Source: Sodaliphilus pleomorphus (GTDB lineage Bacteria; Bacteroidota; Bacteroidia; Bacteroidales; Muribaculaceae). Taken from it: DNA of 64,000 bases. The position numbers and the translations under genes are program-made. Of this stretch, positions 20,014-29,925 are shown one piece after another (position 1 is the first letter of the stretch; the number at the start of each line of letters is the position of its first letter). The stretch is from NCBI RefSeq assembly GCF_009676955.1, contig NZ_CP045696.1, forward strand, positions 186,001-250,000, given 5' to 3'. The notes beneath the pieces are model-generated. The model did not search any database and was not told the DNA's origin. It was given only the letters and a program-made list of their open reading frames with translations.

Positions 20014-20700
20014 ATGCACTTCACAATACAATCTCAATCTATAAAGCTACTCTCGGGAGCATTGATATTTTTGGCAATTGCCCTCACGCTTGCGAGCAGC
20101 TGCACGGGCAGCTCTCGTCACTCCAAGGGCAAATCGGGCGACACTGCCGCCAAAGCACAACAGGAAGCGCCGTTCTATTTCGACGACTATCAAGATGTAC
20201 AGCTCGCCGCGGCACAGAAATGGGGCATCACTCCCATAGCCAGCCGCGACACTGATTTCACCAAGATTCCCCAACTGGAGAAAATCGAGTCGTGCGACCT
20301 GTACACCGTCGAGTACTTGTCGCACTCGGTTCCCTACCTCACCCACCACGCCAAGGCACTGCTCGACACGATTGCCAAGGCCTTTCAGGACTCGCTGGCA
20401 GCCCGTCATGTGAGAATCGAAAAAATCATTGTCACCTCGGTCACGCGCACCATGGACGACGTGAAGCGCCTGCAACGCGTCAACAGCAATGCCGTATCAC
20501 AATCGTCGCACTGCTACGGCACCACATTTGACATAGCGCACAACAATTTCTATGCCGTAAACAAAGAGGGGGAAGAGCTACCCTATAGCGAGCAGAAACT
20601 GATATTAGGCCACGTGCTCTACAGGCTGCGCATGCAACACAAGTGCTGGGTGCTCGTCGAGGAGCGGCAACCGTGTTTCCACGTCACAGTGAATTACTGA
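20014..20700 (+). CDS. DUF5715 lipoprotein, M15/VanY-like fold
   Basis: 228-residue exported lipoprotein. From the start at 20014 a hydrophobic segment leads to a lipobox ending in Cys30 (LTLASSC). The C-terminal half carries SSHCYGTTFDIAHN and a late CFHVTV motif, which resemble the His-Asp-His zinc arrangement of M15 D,D-carboxypeptidases/VanY; the DUF5715 label is recalled from such proteins. Cell-wall peptide trimming is an inference. An in-frame ATG at 19972 was rejected because it lies in the -7 box. Confidence 0.75.
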   Translation: MHFTIQSQSIKLLSGALIFLAIALTLASSCTGSSRHSKGKSGDTAAKAQQEAPFYFDDYQDVQLAAAQKWGITPIASRDTDFTKIPQLEKIESCDLYTVEYLSHSVPYLTHHAKALLDTIAKAFQDSLAARHVRIEKIIVTSVTRTMDDVKRLQRVNSNAVSQSSHCYGTTFDIAHNNFYAVNKEGEELPYSEQKLILGHVLYRLRMQHKCWVLVEERQPCFHVTVNY

Positions 20701-20757
20701 CATTGTGTGTGTGTCCTCGAAATAACGCGAGGCAAGCAGAAAACTGCACAGCTGCGC

Positions 20758-21576
20758 TCAGGCATCACTATCCTGCTGTGGCTTGACCAGCAACGCGCTC
20801 AACTCATACAGAATGTAAATGGGCATGAACACGATGGCGAGTGTGAAGGGATCGCCAGTGGGAGTGATGACTGCGGCCAGGACGAGCAAAACCACTACCG
20901 CGTGCCTGCGGTATTTCTTGAAAAAATCCCGATGCAGAATACCAAACTTGCCTAAAACCCATGCCAGCAATGGGAGTTCAAACACAAGCCCCATGATAAA
21001 AATCATCATGAGGAAAGTGTCCATGTAACTGTCGAGCGAAATCTGGTTGGGGACCATCTGGCTCACATGATAGTCGGCAAGGAACCTCAAGGTAATAGGG
21101 AAAACAATGAAATACCCCACCATCACCCCGAGCAGAAACATCACGAGGCCCAACCCGAAAGCTATCTCAAAGCCACGTTTCTCATTGGGATACAGTGCAG
21201 GGCTTACAAAGGTCCATAGCAGGTAGAGCAAAACAGGAAAAGTGAGCACCAGTGCAAACCAGAAGGCCGACGACATGTGAATGAAAAATTGAGACGCCAG
21301 CTGAATGTTGATCAGGTGCACTTGAAATCCCTGAGTGGAGAAGTCGGGAACAAAAGGCAAACCCGCTGTGATTTTTTCGAAAACACGGTATAGTATAAAA
21401 TCTCCCCTGCACGGCGCCAGAATCACATTGTCAAAAATCTGGGGCATGAAAACAAAAAGCACACATGTTGCGACCACCAGCACAACAATCATCTTGATGA
21501 GCACAGCACGCAATGCATCGAGGTGATCCCATAGCGACATCTCCTCGAGCGTTCCCTTACCCTGGTCTTGAGTCAT
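20758..21576 (-). CDS. tatC: Sec-independent translocase TatC
   Basis: 272-residue inner-membrane core of the twin-arginine exporter, which recognises the RR signal of folded proteins. Six membrane segments are visible. The conserved first cytoplasmic region is MSLWDHLDALRAVLIK (about residues 13-28) and the periplasmic FKVEF-like region follows. An internal FVSPALYPNEKRGFE (about 126-140) marks the second loop typical of TatC. The gene lies 2 bases after tatA on the same strand, so the pair is one transcription unit. No TatB is present, as is normal in Bacteroidetes. Confidence 0.95.
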   Translation of the reverse strand: MTQDQGKGTLEEMSLWDHLDALRAVLIKMIVVLVVATCVLFVFMPQIFDNVILAPCRGDFILYRVFEKITAGLPFVPDFSTQGFQVHLINIQLASQFFIHMSSAFWFALVLTFPVLLYLLWTFVSPALYPNEKRGFEIAFGLGLVMFLLGVMVGYFIVFPITLRFLADYHVSQMVPNQISLDSYMDTFLMMIFIMGLVFELPLLAWVLGKFGILHRDFFKKYRRHAVVVLLVLAAVITPTGDPFTLAIVFMPIYILYELSALLVKPQQDSDA

Positions 21577-21578
21577 TG

Positions 21579-21818
21579 CTATTTTTCAGGTATCTTTTTT
21601 CCCTGGTTGGAAGATTCCTTTTTGCCGTCGATGGGGTCGGCATTCTTTATTTCCTCTTCCACCTCATTCATGCCTTGCTTGAAGCTTTTCACGCCCTTGC
21701 CCAGGCCACGCATGAGCTCGGGTATCTTTTTGCCGCCGAACAACAGCAACACAATAAGCACGATTACAATGATCTCTCCCGTGCCGAGATTGAATAACAA
21801 TAATATAGAATTCAACAT
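21579..21818 (-). CDS. tatA: Twin-arginine translocase subunit TatA
   Basis: 79-residue protein with one N-terminal membrane helix (residues about 3-25), the [20 protein letters not shown] amphipathic region that follows the hinge, and a short charged tail. It forms the protein-conducting oligomer. Normal TatA/E length. It precedes tatC by 2 bases. A TACCTTTG promoter box is at 21843 upstream. Confidence 0.95.
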   Translation of the reverse strand: MLNSILLLFNLGTGEIIVIVLIVLLLFGGKKIPELMRGLGKGVKSFKQGMNEVEEEIKNADPIDGKKESSNQGKKIPEK

Positions 21819-21842
21819 ATCGTTTTCGGTCTTTATTTTTTA

Positions 21843-21850
21843 CAAAGGTA
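21843..21850 (-). promoter_or_regulatory. Bacteroidetes -7 box for tatAC
   Basis: The reverse strand reads TACCTTTG, 25 bases upstream of the tatA ATG. Confidence 0.5.
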
Positions 21851-22021
21851 ATGAAAAATTACGGCAACTCACAGTTGCATTCGGCAAAAAACATCCACTT
21901 TCCACACTTTACCACTCACAATCGCCCCCTTACACTTGCAACCTGGAAACGATAAACTCGACAACAGCATTTGTAACACTCACTTTTATTTCGTATAATT
22001 GCAAACAAAAAAAATGACACG

Positions 22022-22576
22022 ATGAAGAAGATTTTGTTTATAATAGGCTCATTGCGCAAGGCGAGCTTCAATCGAGAAGTGAGTGAACTGGTCAAAAACA
22101 TGCTCAAGGGCAAAGCTGAAGTGACCGAACTGGACTATTCAAGCGTGCCGCTCATCAACCAGGACATCGAATATCCCGCACCACAAGCAGTTGCCGAGAT
22201 GAGGCGTGTTGTGGCCGATGCCGACGGCGTGTGGATATTTTCGCCAGAATACAACTACTCCTATCCAGGCCACGTCAAGAACATCATCGACTGGCTGTCG
22301 CGCCCCGTAGACCCTGCCTGCCGCACAGCCCCCACTGTGCTCGCCGGAAAGAAATTCACAATAACGGGAGCCGGGGGGAAGGGAGCCACTGCCGCCTGTC
22401 GAAAACAACTCACCACATTGTTGACAGCATTGAAGGCCGACGTGATGGTCGAGGGGCAGACAGGCATTGCCCTCAATCTTGAGGCTTGGACCGAAGGGCG
22501 CATGATACTCACCGAGACGCAGAAGTCGCAACTGGCTCAACAAGCTGGCCGTTTCCTCAACTACATGGAAGCATAA
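22022..22576 (+). CDS. NADPH-dependent FMN reductase
   Basis: 184-residue cytoplasmic flavodoxin-fold quinone/FMN reductase. The FMN-binding loop GSLRKASFNREV begins at residue 9, and FSPEYNYSYPGHVKNIIDW (about 75-93) is the second signature typical of the family (chromate/azoreductase relatives). No cysteine cluster, unlike the flavoprotein at 19216, so the two are different subfamilies. Divergent from tatA across 203 bases. A strong terminator follows at 22678. Confidence 0.9.
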   Translation: MKKILFIIGSLRKASFNREVSELVKNMLKGKAEVTELDYSSVPLINQDIEYPAPQAVAEMRRVVADADGVWIFSPEYNYSYPGHVKNIIDWLSRPVDPACRTAPTVLAGKKFTITGAGGKGATAACRKQLTTLLTALKADVMVEGQTGIALNLEAWTEGRMILTETQKSQLAQQAGRFLNYMEA

Positions 22577-22677
22577 CCGATGCCTACACACTGCATCACC
22601 GGCCGACTGCCGACGCTGCACAAATGCCATTGTGAAGCGGCAACTGCCAGAAAACGCAGCACAGAGGAGCATGCATG

Positions 22678-22711
22678 AAAAAACTCCAGTTTAATGTAAC
22701 TGGAGTTTTTT
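22678..22711 (+). terminator. Intrinsic terminator after the FMN reductase gene
   Basis: A 14-bp perfect stem (AAAAAACTCCAGTT and complement) with a 6-base loop ends in a T run. It would work in both directions. Confidence 0.85.
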
Positions 22712-22938
22712 GATTTCATGCCTTCTGTGCTTGCCAGCAATCAAGGCCCTGCTTAATAAAATTGTGTGTTTCTCTAAGAAAAAGTTAGTGAATGTTTGAA
22801 GCTTTATTGTTGCAGCGAAAATTGTTTTATTACGAATTTTGTAAATGTGACAATTTTCAGAGCAATAAGTTTAACTCGAGACAAAACGTTTAACGTTTAT
22901 TAATCAACTTTGCACAAATAAACACTGCATTTAACACA
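22712..22938. other. Gene-free A/T-rich stretch between convergent genes
   Basis: Together with the bases back to 22577 this leaves about 360 bases without a coding gene. After the terminator the sequence is A/T-rich. A near-consensus box CAACTTTG on the + strand near 22906 has no gene in front of it. No RNA structure is recognised. Confidence 0.4.
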
Positions 22939-24318
22939 CTACCCAAACAAGTATCTGAAGGCCTCCTCCACCTTGGATACTTCTATAAGCTTGATTTTGA
23001 AATCGCTTGAGTGAAGGCCACGCGTATTGTTTGCCGGGATTATGATACTCTCAAAACCCAGTTTCTCGGCTTCGCCTATGCGCTGGTCGATGCGAGTGAT
23101 CTGCCTGATTTCACCCGAGAGGCCCACCTCGCCACTCATGCATATTCCCTTGTTGATGGGCATGTCGACGTTGCTCGAAAGTATTGCACATATCACGGCC
23201 AGGTCGAGTGCAGGGTCGTTGACCTTGAGACCGCCAGCAATATTCAAGAAAACATCCTTCTGCGCGAGCTTGAAGCCCACGCGCTTTTCCAGCACGGCAA
23301 GCAGCATGTTCATCCTGCGCTGGTCAAAGCCTGTGACCGAGCGCTGAGCAGTCCCGTAGGCAGCAGTACTCACCAGCGCCTGAGTCTCGATCAAGAAGGG
23401 GCGGGCGCCGTCGATAGTGACACCAATCGCCGTGCCCGACAGGGCCTCGCCGTGCAACGAGAGCAGCATTTCGCTGGGATTGGTGACCTCGCGCAGCCCG
23501 TCTTCTTTCATTTCATATATTCCGATTTCGCTGGTGTTGCCAAAGCGATTCTTGATGCTGCGCAAGATGCGATACATGTAATGCCGGTCGCCCTCAAATT
23601 GCAATACAGCATCGACGATGTGCTCCAGCACCTTAGGGCCAGCAATGCTGCCCTCTTTGTTGATGTGCCCTATCAATATCACGGGGGTGTTGGTCTCCTT
23701 GGCATAGCGCAAGAATGTGGCAGCACATTCCCTCACCTGGCTCACACTGCCAGCCGCCGACTCGAGCTGGTCGCTGGCAATCGTCTGGATTGAGTCAACT
23801 ATAATCAAATCGGGCTTGTTGGCCTTGATGCTGGCAAAGATGTTGTCGAGCGAGGTTTCGCACAGCAGGTAGCACTCACAATCCATTTTCCCGCCCGCGA
23901 TGCGGTCGGCCCTCATGCGCAACTGCTGCGGGCTCTCCTCTCCCGAGATATAGAGCACCTTGCGAGAGCGAATGCGAAGCACGTTTTGCAACACCAGCGT
24001 CGACTTGCCGATGCCAGGCTCACCGCCAATCAAGATGATAGAGCCTGGGACAAGGCCGCCGCCGAGCACCCGGTCGAGCTCGGCACTGGGCAACTTGATG
24101 CGAGGCATTTCCTCGGTCTTGATTTCACTTATCTTGATTGGCACCGCAGGAGTCTGGCCGCTGCCCGCGTCGCCGAGCAAAGCACCATGCTTCCCCTTGG
24201 GCGCCACAGGCTCTTCCACATAGGTGTTCCATTCCCCACATGCGGGGCAGCGCCCAATCCATTTGGGCGACTCGGCGCCGCAATTCTTGCAAAAATACAT
24301 TGTTTTCACTTTAGCCAT
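22939..24318 (-). CDS. radA: DNA repair protein RadA
   Basis: 459-residue RecA-like ATPase that helps process recombination intermediates. The N-terminal zinc finger uses Cys10, Cys13, Cys24 and Cys27 (CKNCGAESPKWIGRC). Walker A GGEPGIGKST is at residues 98-107. The RadA-specific KNRFG loop is around residue 255, and a Lon-type C-terminal domain closes the protein. I chose Met at 24318 because the family normally begins close to the zinc finger; an upstream in-frame ATG at 24327 adds three residues. It lies 24 bases after the RNA methyltransferase gene. Confidence 0.96.
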   Translation of the reverse strand: MAKVKTMYFCKNCGAESPKWIGRCPACGEWNTYVEEPVAPKGKHGALLGDAGSGQTPAVPIKISEIKTEEMPRIKLPSAELDRVLGGGLVPGSIILIGGEPGIGKSTLVLQNVLRIRSRKVLYISGEESPQQLRMRADRIAGGKMDCECYLLCETSLDNIFASIKANKPDLIIVDSIQTIASDQLESAAGSVSQVRECAATFLRYAKETNTPVILIGHINKEGSIAGPKVLEHIVDAVLQFEGDRHYMYRILRSIKNRFGNTSEIGIYEMKEDGLREVTNPSEMLLSLHGEALSGTAIGVTIDGARPFLIETQALVSTAAYGTAQRSVTGFDQRRMNMLLAVLEKRVGFKLAQKDVFLNIAGGLKVNDPALDLAVICAILSSNVDMPINKGICMSGEVGLSGEIRQITRIDQRIGEAEKLGFESIIIPANNTRGLHSSDFKIKLIEVSKVEEAFRYLFG

Positions 24319-24342
24319 AGCACACATTCATAGTTTTAAGAA

Positions 24343-25107
24343 TCACACCAAGTTGTTGCGTCTAAACTCGCTGATAGTGATTGCTGCAGCTATACCCACA
24401 TTGAGCGACTCGCTGGTGCGGCCGGTATGTGGCCATGCAGGAATGAGCAACCGCGAGGTCACCTGCTGGGCGACGGCGCTGCTTATTCCCCGCCCCTCAT
24501 TGCCAAACACTACAAATCCCTTGTTGTCAAGCTTTGTTGCATAGATGTTCTCGCCATCGAGAAACGTTCCCCAAACGGGCAGGTCGGGGTACTGCCCAAA
24601 AAGCTGCAGCAAGTCGCAGTAGTGAACCTTGACACGAGATATCGCACCCATCGTTGCTTGAACTGTCTTGTGATTGAAAACATCGACCGTGCCAATGCTG
24701 GCAAACACATTGGTGATGCCATACCAGTCGGCCAGCCTCATAATAGTGCCCAGGTTGCCTGGGTCCTGAATGTTGTCGAGCACGATGTTGAGGTTGTTTT
24801 CAACTGCGTCGCTGTCGATGCTGGAGTCAGGCAACCGATACACGGCAATCACATCGCTTGGGTTGCTGAATTGCGACATGCGAGACATGTGCTGATTGCT
24901 GGCAATCACAATCTTGTCATACATCGATGCATTGGCCATGCGGTCGTGCCAGGCACGCGTGCATATGAGCCAGCGACAATCAAATGCCCCCCACGTGTCT
25001 CTCACGCATTTTGTTCCCTCGGCCACAAACAGGCCCTCTTGATCGCGATATTTTTTTACAGCAAGCGATCTCACAACTTTAATGATACTGTTGTTGATGT
25101 CTATCAT
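24343..25107 (-). CDS. SpoU/TrmH-family RNA 2'-O-methyltransferase
   Basis: 254-residue SPOUT-fold methyltransferase that uses S-adenosylmethionine to modify the ribose of rRNA or tRNA. The three SpoU motifs are visible: IVLDNIQDPGNLGTIMRLADW (motif 1, around residue 107), FGNEGRGISSA (motif 2, around 197) and ESLNVGIAAAITISEFRR (motif 3, around 232). The N-terminal substrate-binding domain contains RDQEGLFVAEGTKCV. The exact target nucleotide cannot be read from sequence. It shares the leftward direction of radA and the RseP-like gene and lies 27 bases after the latter. Confidence 0.9.
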   Translation of the reverse strand: MIDINNSIIKVVRSLAVKKYRDQEGLFVAEGTKCVRDTWGAFDCRWLICTRAWHDRMANASMYDKIVIASNQHMSRMSQFSNPSDVIAVYRLPDSSIDSDAVENNLNIVLDNIQDPGNLGTIMRLADWYGITNVFASIGTVDVFNHKTVQATMGAISRVKVHYCDLLQLFGQYPDLPVWGTFLDGENIYATKLDNKGFVVFGNEGRGISSAVAQQVTSRLLIPAWPHTGRTSESLNVGIAAAITISEFRRNNLV

Positions 25108-25134
25108 ATCTATCTCGTAATCTCAAAATCGTTA

Positions 25135-26253
25135 TTATACAATCAACGGCAAAATCCAAAATATTATTATAATGACAATCGTCCCAATCATGCCCACTAT
25201 GTTCTGAAACCTGCGGCTGGGCCGGCGGTGAGCAACCATCTCATAGATGCAAAAGGCCGCCGCTCCCCCATCAAGTGGATATATAGGGATAAGGTTGAGC
25301 ACAAACAATCCTATGGAGAAAGATGCCAGAGTGGTGAGAAACGGGTGGGCGTGCATGCTGCTGAGCACACACACGCGGTAGCTGTCGTGAGAAAACGGAA
25401 TCGTGTACCGGGCTTTAAGCCCCATCGCACCAGCCATGCTATAGACCACACCCTTAACCTGGTTGATGACCATGTCGGCAATGAGCCTTGCCGACTGACG
25501 GGCGGTTATGGTCACATGCACAACGGGTTGTTGCGAGCCGGCTTTGGACTGGTAAACCATGAAATAGGCATTAGGGTCGCGGCGGCTACTCTTATAGACA
25601 CTTTTCAAAGAAGCAGGGATGGATATGTCGAGAGTGTCGGTGTGATTTCTCAATACTGTTACTGTTTTGGCGTTGAGCATCTCATTGATCTCATCGTCGG
25701 TGAGATAATGCAGTGGGCGGTTGTCGGCCCTGAGGGGAATGTCGCCATTTCTAAAACCTGCAAGTTGAGCAAGCGAGCTGAAGTACATCCCGTCGCGGTT
25801 GGCAACATAGGGAGTAATTTCATAATCGGTGGTGAAAACGATTGCAGCCAGAATCGCAACAGCAGTGAGCAGATTGAAGGAAACTCCTGCTATGGCAATG
25901 AGCAACCTTGCCCAAGCAGGCTTGTTGCTATAATACCAACTGCGGCCGGGCGGTGTAACCATAATCTTGTTGCCTTGCTCATCGACATGCTCATAGGGCA
26001 ACGGCTGATCCTCATAGACGGTGACCCCACCAAGGGGGAGCCAACCAATGGCATACTCGGTGTCGCGCCACGACGGTCGGCCGTCGGGGCGGGGATTGGG
26101 CTTAATCGAAAAAATCTTGCCAAAAAAAATTTGTATCTTGCTCACCCTGCACCCCAAAGCACGAGCCACCACATAGTGCCCGATTTCATGAACGAGCACA
26201 ACAATGGTCAATATCAGCAGGATGAAGAGTATTCTCATATCGAAAAAAAACAA
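25135..26253 (-). CDS. RseP-like site-2 metalloprotease (M50)
   Basis: 372-residue inner-membrane zinc protease. The active site HEIGH is at residues 22-26 in the first membrane helix. A PDZ-like periplasmic segment follows (about 130-260) and the third signature NLIPIYPLDGG lies near residue 325. RseP-type enzymes cleave anti-sigma factors or remnant signal peptides. Compared with a typical E. coli RseP (about 450 residues) it is short and seems to have only one PDZ-like part. It precedes the RNA methyltransferase gene with no strong terminator. Confidence 0.88.
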   Translation of the reverse strand: MFFFDMRILFILLILTIVVLVHEIGHYVVARALGCRVSKIQIFFGKIFSIKPNPRPDGRPSWRDTEYAIGWLPLGGVTVYEDQPLPYEHVDEQGNKIMVTPPGRSWYYSNKPAWARLLIAIAGVSFNLLTAVAILAAIVFTTDYEITPYVANRDGMYFSSLAQLAGFRNGDIPLRADNRPLHYLTDDEINEMLNAKTVTVLRNHTDTLDISIPASLKSVYKSSRRDPNAYFMVYQSKAGSQQPVVHVTITARQSARLIADMVINQVKGVVYSMAGAMGLKARYTIPFSHDSYRVCVLSSMHAHPFLTTLASFSIGLFVLNLIPIYPLDGGAAAFCIYEMVAHRRPSRRFQNIVGMIGTIVIIIIFWILPLIV

Positions 26254-26385
26254 TCAGCATTTCACCTAAGCACAAAGTCAACCCCTGTCATGAAATTGTG
26301 GCAGAAGTTGGCTTTTAGTTCGGTCGATTCATTCACCGCGATGTGTGTGACCACAACCGTAAACGCGCATGAGTACAGAGTGGGC

Positions 26386-28563
26386 TTAGTTTCCCATCTC
26401 ACTTATAAACTTGATGCGCACAAGGCGTATCTCCTCTTCGGTATAGTCGGGGCCGAGTTCTTTCTCGGCTATCGAGATTTTGTCGGTATCACTTTCTTTG
26501 AAATAGTCAAAGATATCCCACATGTGATCTTCGTCCATGTTCTCCTCAAGATAGTAGTCGATGTTGATCTTGGTGCCAGAATATACAATCGACTCAATTT
26601 CATCCAGCAGTTCGTCAAAATCCAACCCTTTGGCTTGAGCAAGTGCATCGAGGTCGGTCTTGCGGTCAATGTTCTGAATGATGTCGATCTTGAAGCGGCT
26701 CTTGTTGGGCACCGTGCGAACCCTCAGATCCTCGGGGCGCTCAATCTCGTTCTCGTCGACATACTTCTTGATGACTTCAACAAACTCCTTGCCATAGCGC
26801 TTTGCCTTGCCTTGCCCCACGCCAGGAATGGTTTGCAACTCTTCAAGCGTCACAGGATAGGTCGTCGACATGGCTTCGAGCGACGGGTCTTGGAATATCA
26901 CATAGGGCGGCAGCTCGTTTTGCCGGGCGATTTTCTTGCGCAAATCGCGAAGGATGCTATATAGTTCCTGGTCGAGAGCACCTGCCGCGCCACTGTGCAT
27001 CTCGACTTCGCTGGTGTCGCTGAAATCACGGTCCTCGACCATGGTGAACGGTGTGGGATGCTGCAAGAATTTTCTTCCCTGGTCGGTGATTTTGAGCAAA
27101 CCGTAGTTCTCGATATCGCGAACCACATATCCAGCAATCACTGCTTGATTGATAATAGCATTGAGAAACTTGGCATCGTGCTGCTTCTCGCACCCGAACT
27201 CTTCGATTTTGTCGTGCTGATACGACTTAATCTCGGTGGTGGGTTCACCAAGCATGACCTTGATAACATAATTGGCCTTGAACTTTTCCCTAAGCGCCAA
27301 GATTGTTTCGATCAAAGCGCACAGCTCGTCGGTAGCCTCGATGCGCTTGCGTGGATGCAGGCAGTTGTCGCAGTTGCCGCAATTATCCTCGGTATACTCC
27401 TCGCCGAAATAATGCAGCAACGACTTGCGACGGCACACCGACGACTCGGCATAGGCCGCAGTTTCCTGAAGAAGCTGCTTGCCTATTTCCTGCTCATTAA
27501 CAGGCTTGCCCTGCATGAACTTCTGCAACTTGATCAAGTCCTTCTGGGCATAGAAGGTGATGCATTGTCCCTCTCCACCGTCGCGGCCAGCACGGCCAGT
27601 CTCCTGGTAATACCCCTCAAGACTCTTGGGAATGTCGTAGTGTATCACAAATCTCACGTCGGGCTTGTCGATACCCATGCCAAAGGCAATAGTGGCCACG
27701 ATCACGTCGATTTCGTCTTTCAGGAAGGCGTCTTGGGTGGCACTTCGCGTGGCACTATCCATGCCTGCATGATAGGGTTTGGCTTTTATATTGTTGACCT
27801 GCAACGTTTTGGCCAAGTCTTCAACCTCTTTGCGACTCAGGCAGTAGATGATGCCCGATTTACCTTCCATCGACTTGATATAGCGTATGATTTCCTTGTC
27901 GACATCGGCCATCTTGGGACGCACCTCGTAGTAAAGGTTGGGGCGGTTGAACGATGACTTGAAAACCTGCGCGTTCTGTATATCAAGGTTCTTCATGATG
28001 TCGTGCTGAACCTTGGGCGTGGCTGTTGCAGTCAAAGCAATGACAGGACGACGACAAATCTCATTGATGATGGGCCTGATGCGACGGTACTCAGGGCGGA
28101 AGTCGTGTCCCCATTCCGAAATGCAATGGGCCTCGTCGATAGCATAGAACGATATCTTCACACCCTTGAGAAACTCGATATTTTCTTCTTTGGTGAGCGA
28201 CTCGGGCGCCACATAGAGCAATTTGGTCTTGCCTGCGAGGATATCCTCTTTCACCCTGTTGATTTCCATCTTGTTGAGCGACGAGTTCAAGAAGTGAGCA
28301 ATCCCGTCGTCTTCACTGTGCATGCGCATTGCATCGACCTGGTTCTTCATCAAGGCGATGAGCGGCGAGATAACGATGGCCGTGCCCTCCATTAGCAATG
28401 ACGGCAATTGGTAGCACAACGACTTACCCCCTCCCGTAGGCATAAGCACGAAAGTGTCGTTCTCGTTCAGGAGATTTAAGATAATCTCTTCCTGGTTGCC
28501 CTTGAAAGTATCAAAACCGAAGTATCTTTTCAGTACTGTCGTAATTTTTTTCTTGTCAGTCAT
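26386..28563 (-). CDS. recQ: ATP-dependent DNA helicase RecQ
   Basis: 725-residue 3'-5' helicase for recombination and repair. Walker A MPTGGGKS is at residues 41-48 and the DEAH box at 143-146 (AIDEAHCISEWGHD). RecQ zinc-binding Cys residues appear in CRRKSLLHYF then CGNCDNC, around 375-400. A winged helix and an HRDC domain (LRKKIARQNELPPYVIF) follow. The protein is about 100 residues longer than E. coli RecQ because of an acidic C-terminal extension. The promoter at 28598 has both boxes. Confidence 0.95.
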   Translation of the reverse strand: MTDKKKITTVLKRYFGFDTFKGNQEEIILNLLNENDTFVLMPTGGGKSLCYQLPSLLMEGTAIVISPLIALMKNQVDAMRMHSEDDGIAHFLNSSLNKMEINRVKEDILAGKTKLLYVAPESLTKEENIEFLKGVKISFYAIDEAHCISEWGHDFRPEYRRIRPIINEICRRPVIALTATATPKVQHDIMKNLDIQNAQVFKSSFNRPNLYYEVRPKMADVDKEIIRYIKSMEGKSGIIYCLSRKEVEDLAKTLQVNNIKAKPYHAGMDSATRSATQDAFLKDEIDVIVATIAFGMGIDKPDVRFVIHYDIPKSLEGYYQETGRAGRDGGEGQCITFYAQKDLIKLQKFMQGKPVNEQEIGKQLLQETAAYAESSVCRRKSLLHYFGEEYTEDNCGNCDNCLHPRKRIEATDELCALIETILALREKFKANYVIKVMLGEPTTEIKSYQHDKIEEFGCEKQHDAKFLNAIINQAVIAGYVVRDIENYGLLKITDQGRKFLQHPTPFTMVEDRDFSDTSEVEMHSGAAGALDQELYSILRDLRKKIARQNELPPYVIFQDPSLEAMSTTYPVTLEELQTIPGVGQGKAKRYGKEFVEVIKKYVDENEIERPEDLRVRTVPNKSRFKIDIIQNIDRKTDLDALAQAKGLDFDELLDEIESIVYSGTKINIDYYLEENMDEDHMWDIFDYFKESDTDKISIAEKELGPDYTEEEIRLVRIKFISEMGN

Positions 28564-28597
28564 TGATATGTAAGTTAACAGGTATCGTATTTAGACA

Positions 28598-28629
28598 CAA
28601 ATATAATAAAATAGAATGAAACACACAAA
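28598..28629 (-). promoter_or_regulatory. Full Bacteroidetes promoter for recQ
   Basis: On the reverse strand: TTTG at 28629-28626 (-33), 20 bases, TATATTTG at 28605-28598 (-7). The leader to the recQ start at 28563 is short. The -33 box lies inside the loop of the clpX terminator hairpin. Confidence 0.7.
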
Positions 28630-28645
28630 TTTTGTTTCATTCTAT
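28611..28645 (-). terminator. clpX terminator overlapping the recQ promoter
   Basis: A 12-bp perfect stem (ATAGAATGAAAC and complement) with an 11-base loop is followed, in the leftward direction, by TTTATTATATTT. Confidence 0.7.
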
Positions 28646-28681
28646 AAAAAGTAATTATAAAAGATAGAATACAGGAATAAA

Positions 28682-29923
28682 TCAGCTCGCGTCTTTCAAG
28701 TATTCTAAGCTGGATTTCTCGAGTTCTTGCTTGGCATAGTCGAGTGTAACTGTGAATTTTTTCTTTCGCGATGACGGGGCCTTGTACATGGCGTCGATCA
28801 TGATGGTCTCAAATATCGACCGAAGTCCCCGTGCCCCCAGCTTGTACTCGATGGCCTTGTCGACGACATATTCCAGCACCTCGCGAGGCACCTGCAGGTC
28901 GATACCGTCCATGGCAAACAGCTTTTGATACTGCTTGACAATAGCGTTTTTGGGCTCGGTGAGAATGCGCAGCAGCGCATCGCGGTCGAGTGGCTCAAGG
29001 TTGGTGAGAATGGGCAATCGGCCTATGATTTCAGGAATCAGGCCATAGGATCTCAAGTCTTGAGGTGCCACAAAATGCAGCAGCTTCTCTTGCTCGACAC
29101 GCCTCACCTTGCTGTTGGCGCCATAGCCCACAACATGGGTGTTGAGGCGCTGGGCAATCTTGCGCTCTATGCCCTCAAAGGCTCCGCCGCATATAAACAA
29201 AATGTTCTTGGTGTCGACGGGGATCATTTTCTGCTCTGGATGCTTGCGGCCGCCTTGAGGGGGCACGTTCACAATCGAACCCTCGAGCAGCTTGAGCAAG
29301 CCCTGCTGCACGCCCTCGCCGCTCACGTCGCGGGTGATCGACGGGTTGTCGCCCTTGCGGGCGATTTTGTCGATTTCGTCGATAAAGACGATGCCTCGCT
29401 CGGCCTCTTTCACATTGTAGTCACAAGCCTGAAGCAGCCTTGTGAGGAGCGACTCGATATCCTCGCCCACATAGCCCGCCTGCGTGAGCACTGTGGCATC
29501 GACAATAGCGAAAGGCACTTTCAAGAGCTTGGCAATTGTCCTGGCCAGCAGTGTCTTTCCTGTGCCGGTGGGGCCTACCATGATGATGTTGGACTTTTCG
29601 ATTTCTACATCATCGTCGGTTTTCTTCTGCACAAGACGCTTGTAGTGGTTGTAGACGGCAACCGAGAGGTACTTCTTGGCCTCGTCCTGCCCTATCACAT
29701 ACTCGTCAAGATATTCCTTTATCTGCTCGGGTTTAGGCAATGAGCTGATATCCAGCTCAGGCACCGACGCCTCGGCCATCTTGCCCAGATACTCCTTGGC
29801 AAGCTCGTTGGCACGCTCGGCACACTCGTTGCATATGCATCCGTTAAGGCCGGGCATGAGCAGTTGCACCTCACGCTCGCTGCGGCCGCAGATGCTGCAC
29901 CTCATAGTTTCTTTTTTCGCCAT
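28682..29923 (-). CDS. clpX: ATP-dependent Clp protease ATP-binding subunit ClpX
   Basis: 413-residue AAA+ unfoldase that feeds ClpP. The zinc-binding ZBD uses Cys9, Cys12, Cys31 and Cys34. Walker A GPTGTGKT lies around residue 117, Walker [11 protein letters not shown] around 180, and the pore GYVG loop at [11 protein letters not shown]. Normal length. It is next to clpP (2 bases apart) and follows tig in the classical tig-clpP-clpX order, so co-expression is expected. Confidence 0.98.
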   Translation of the reverse strand: MAKKETMRCSICGRSEREVQLLMPGLNGCICNECAERANELAKEYLGKMAEASVPELDISSLPKPEQIKEYLDEYVIGQDEAKKYLSVAVYNHYKRLVQKKTDDDVEIEKSNIIMVGPTGTGKTLLARTIAKLLKVPFAIVDATVLTQAGYVGEDIESLLTRLLQACDYNVKEAERGIVFIDEIDKIARKGDNPSITRDVSGEGVQQGLLKLLEGSIVNVPPQGGRKHPEQKMIPVDTKNILFICGGAFEGIERKIAQRLNTHVVGYGANSKVRRVEQEKLLHFVAPQDLRSYGLIPEIIGRLPILTNLEPLDRDALLRILTEPKNAIVKQYQKLFAMDGIDLQVPREVLEYVVDKAIEYKLGARGLRSIFETIMIDAMYKAPSSRKKKFTVTLDYAKQELEKSSLEYLKDAS

Positions 29924-29925
29924 GC

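Noticed and set aside
24427..26964. A rightward 845-codon open frame over the RNA methyltransferase and RseP-like genes and into the 3' end of recQ
   Set aside because: It is antisense to three genes with clear family motifs and has no recognisable domain; GC-rich third positions keep the shadow frame open.
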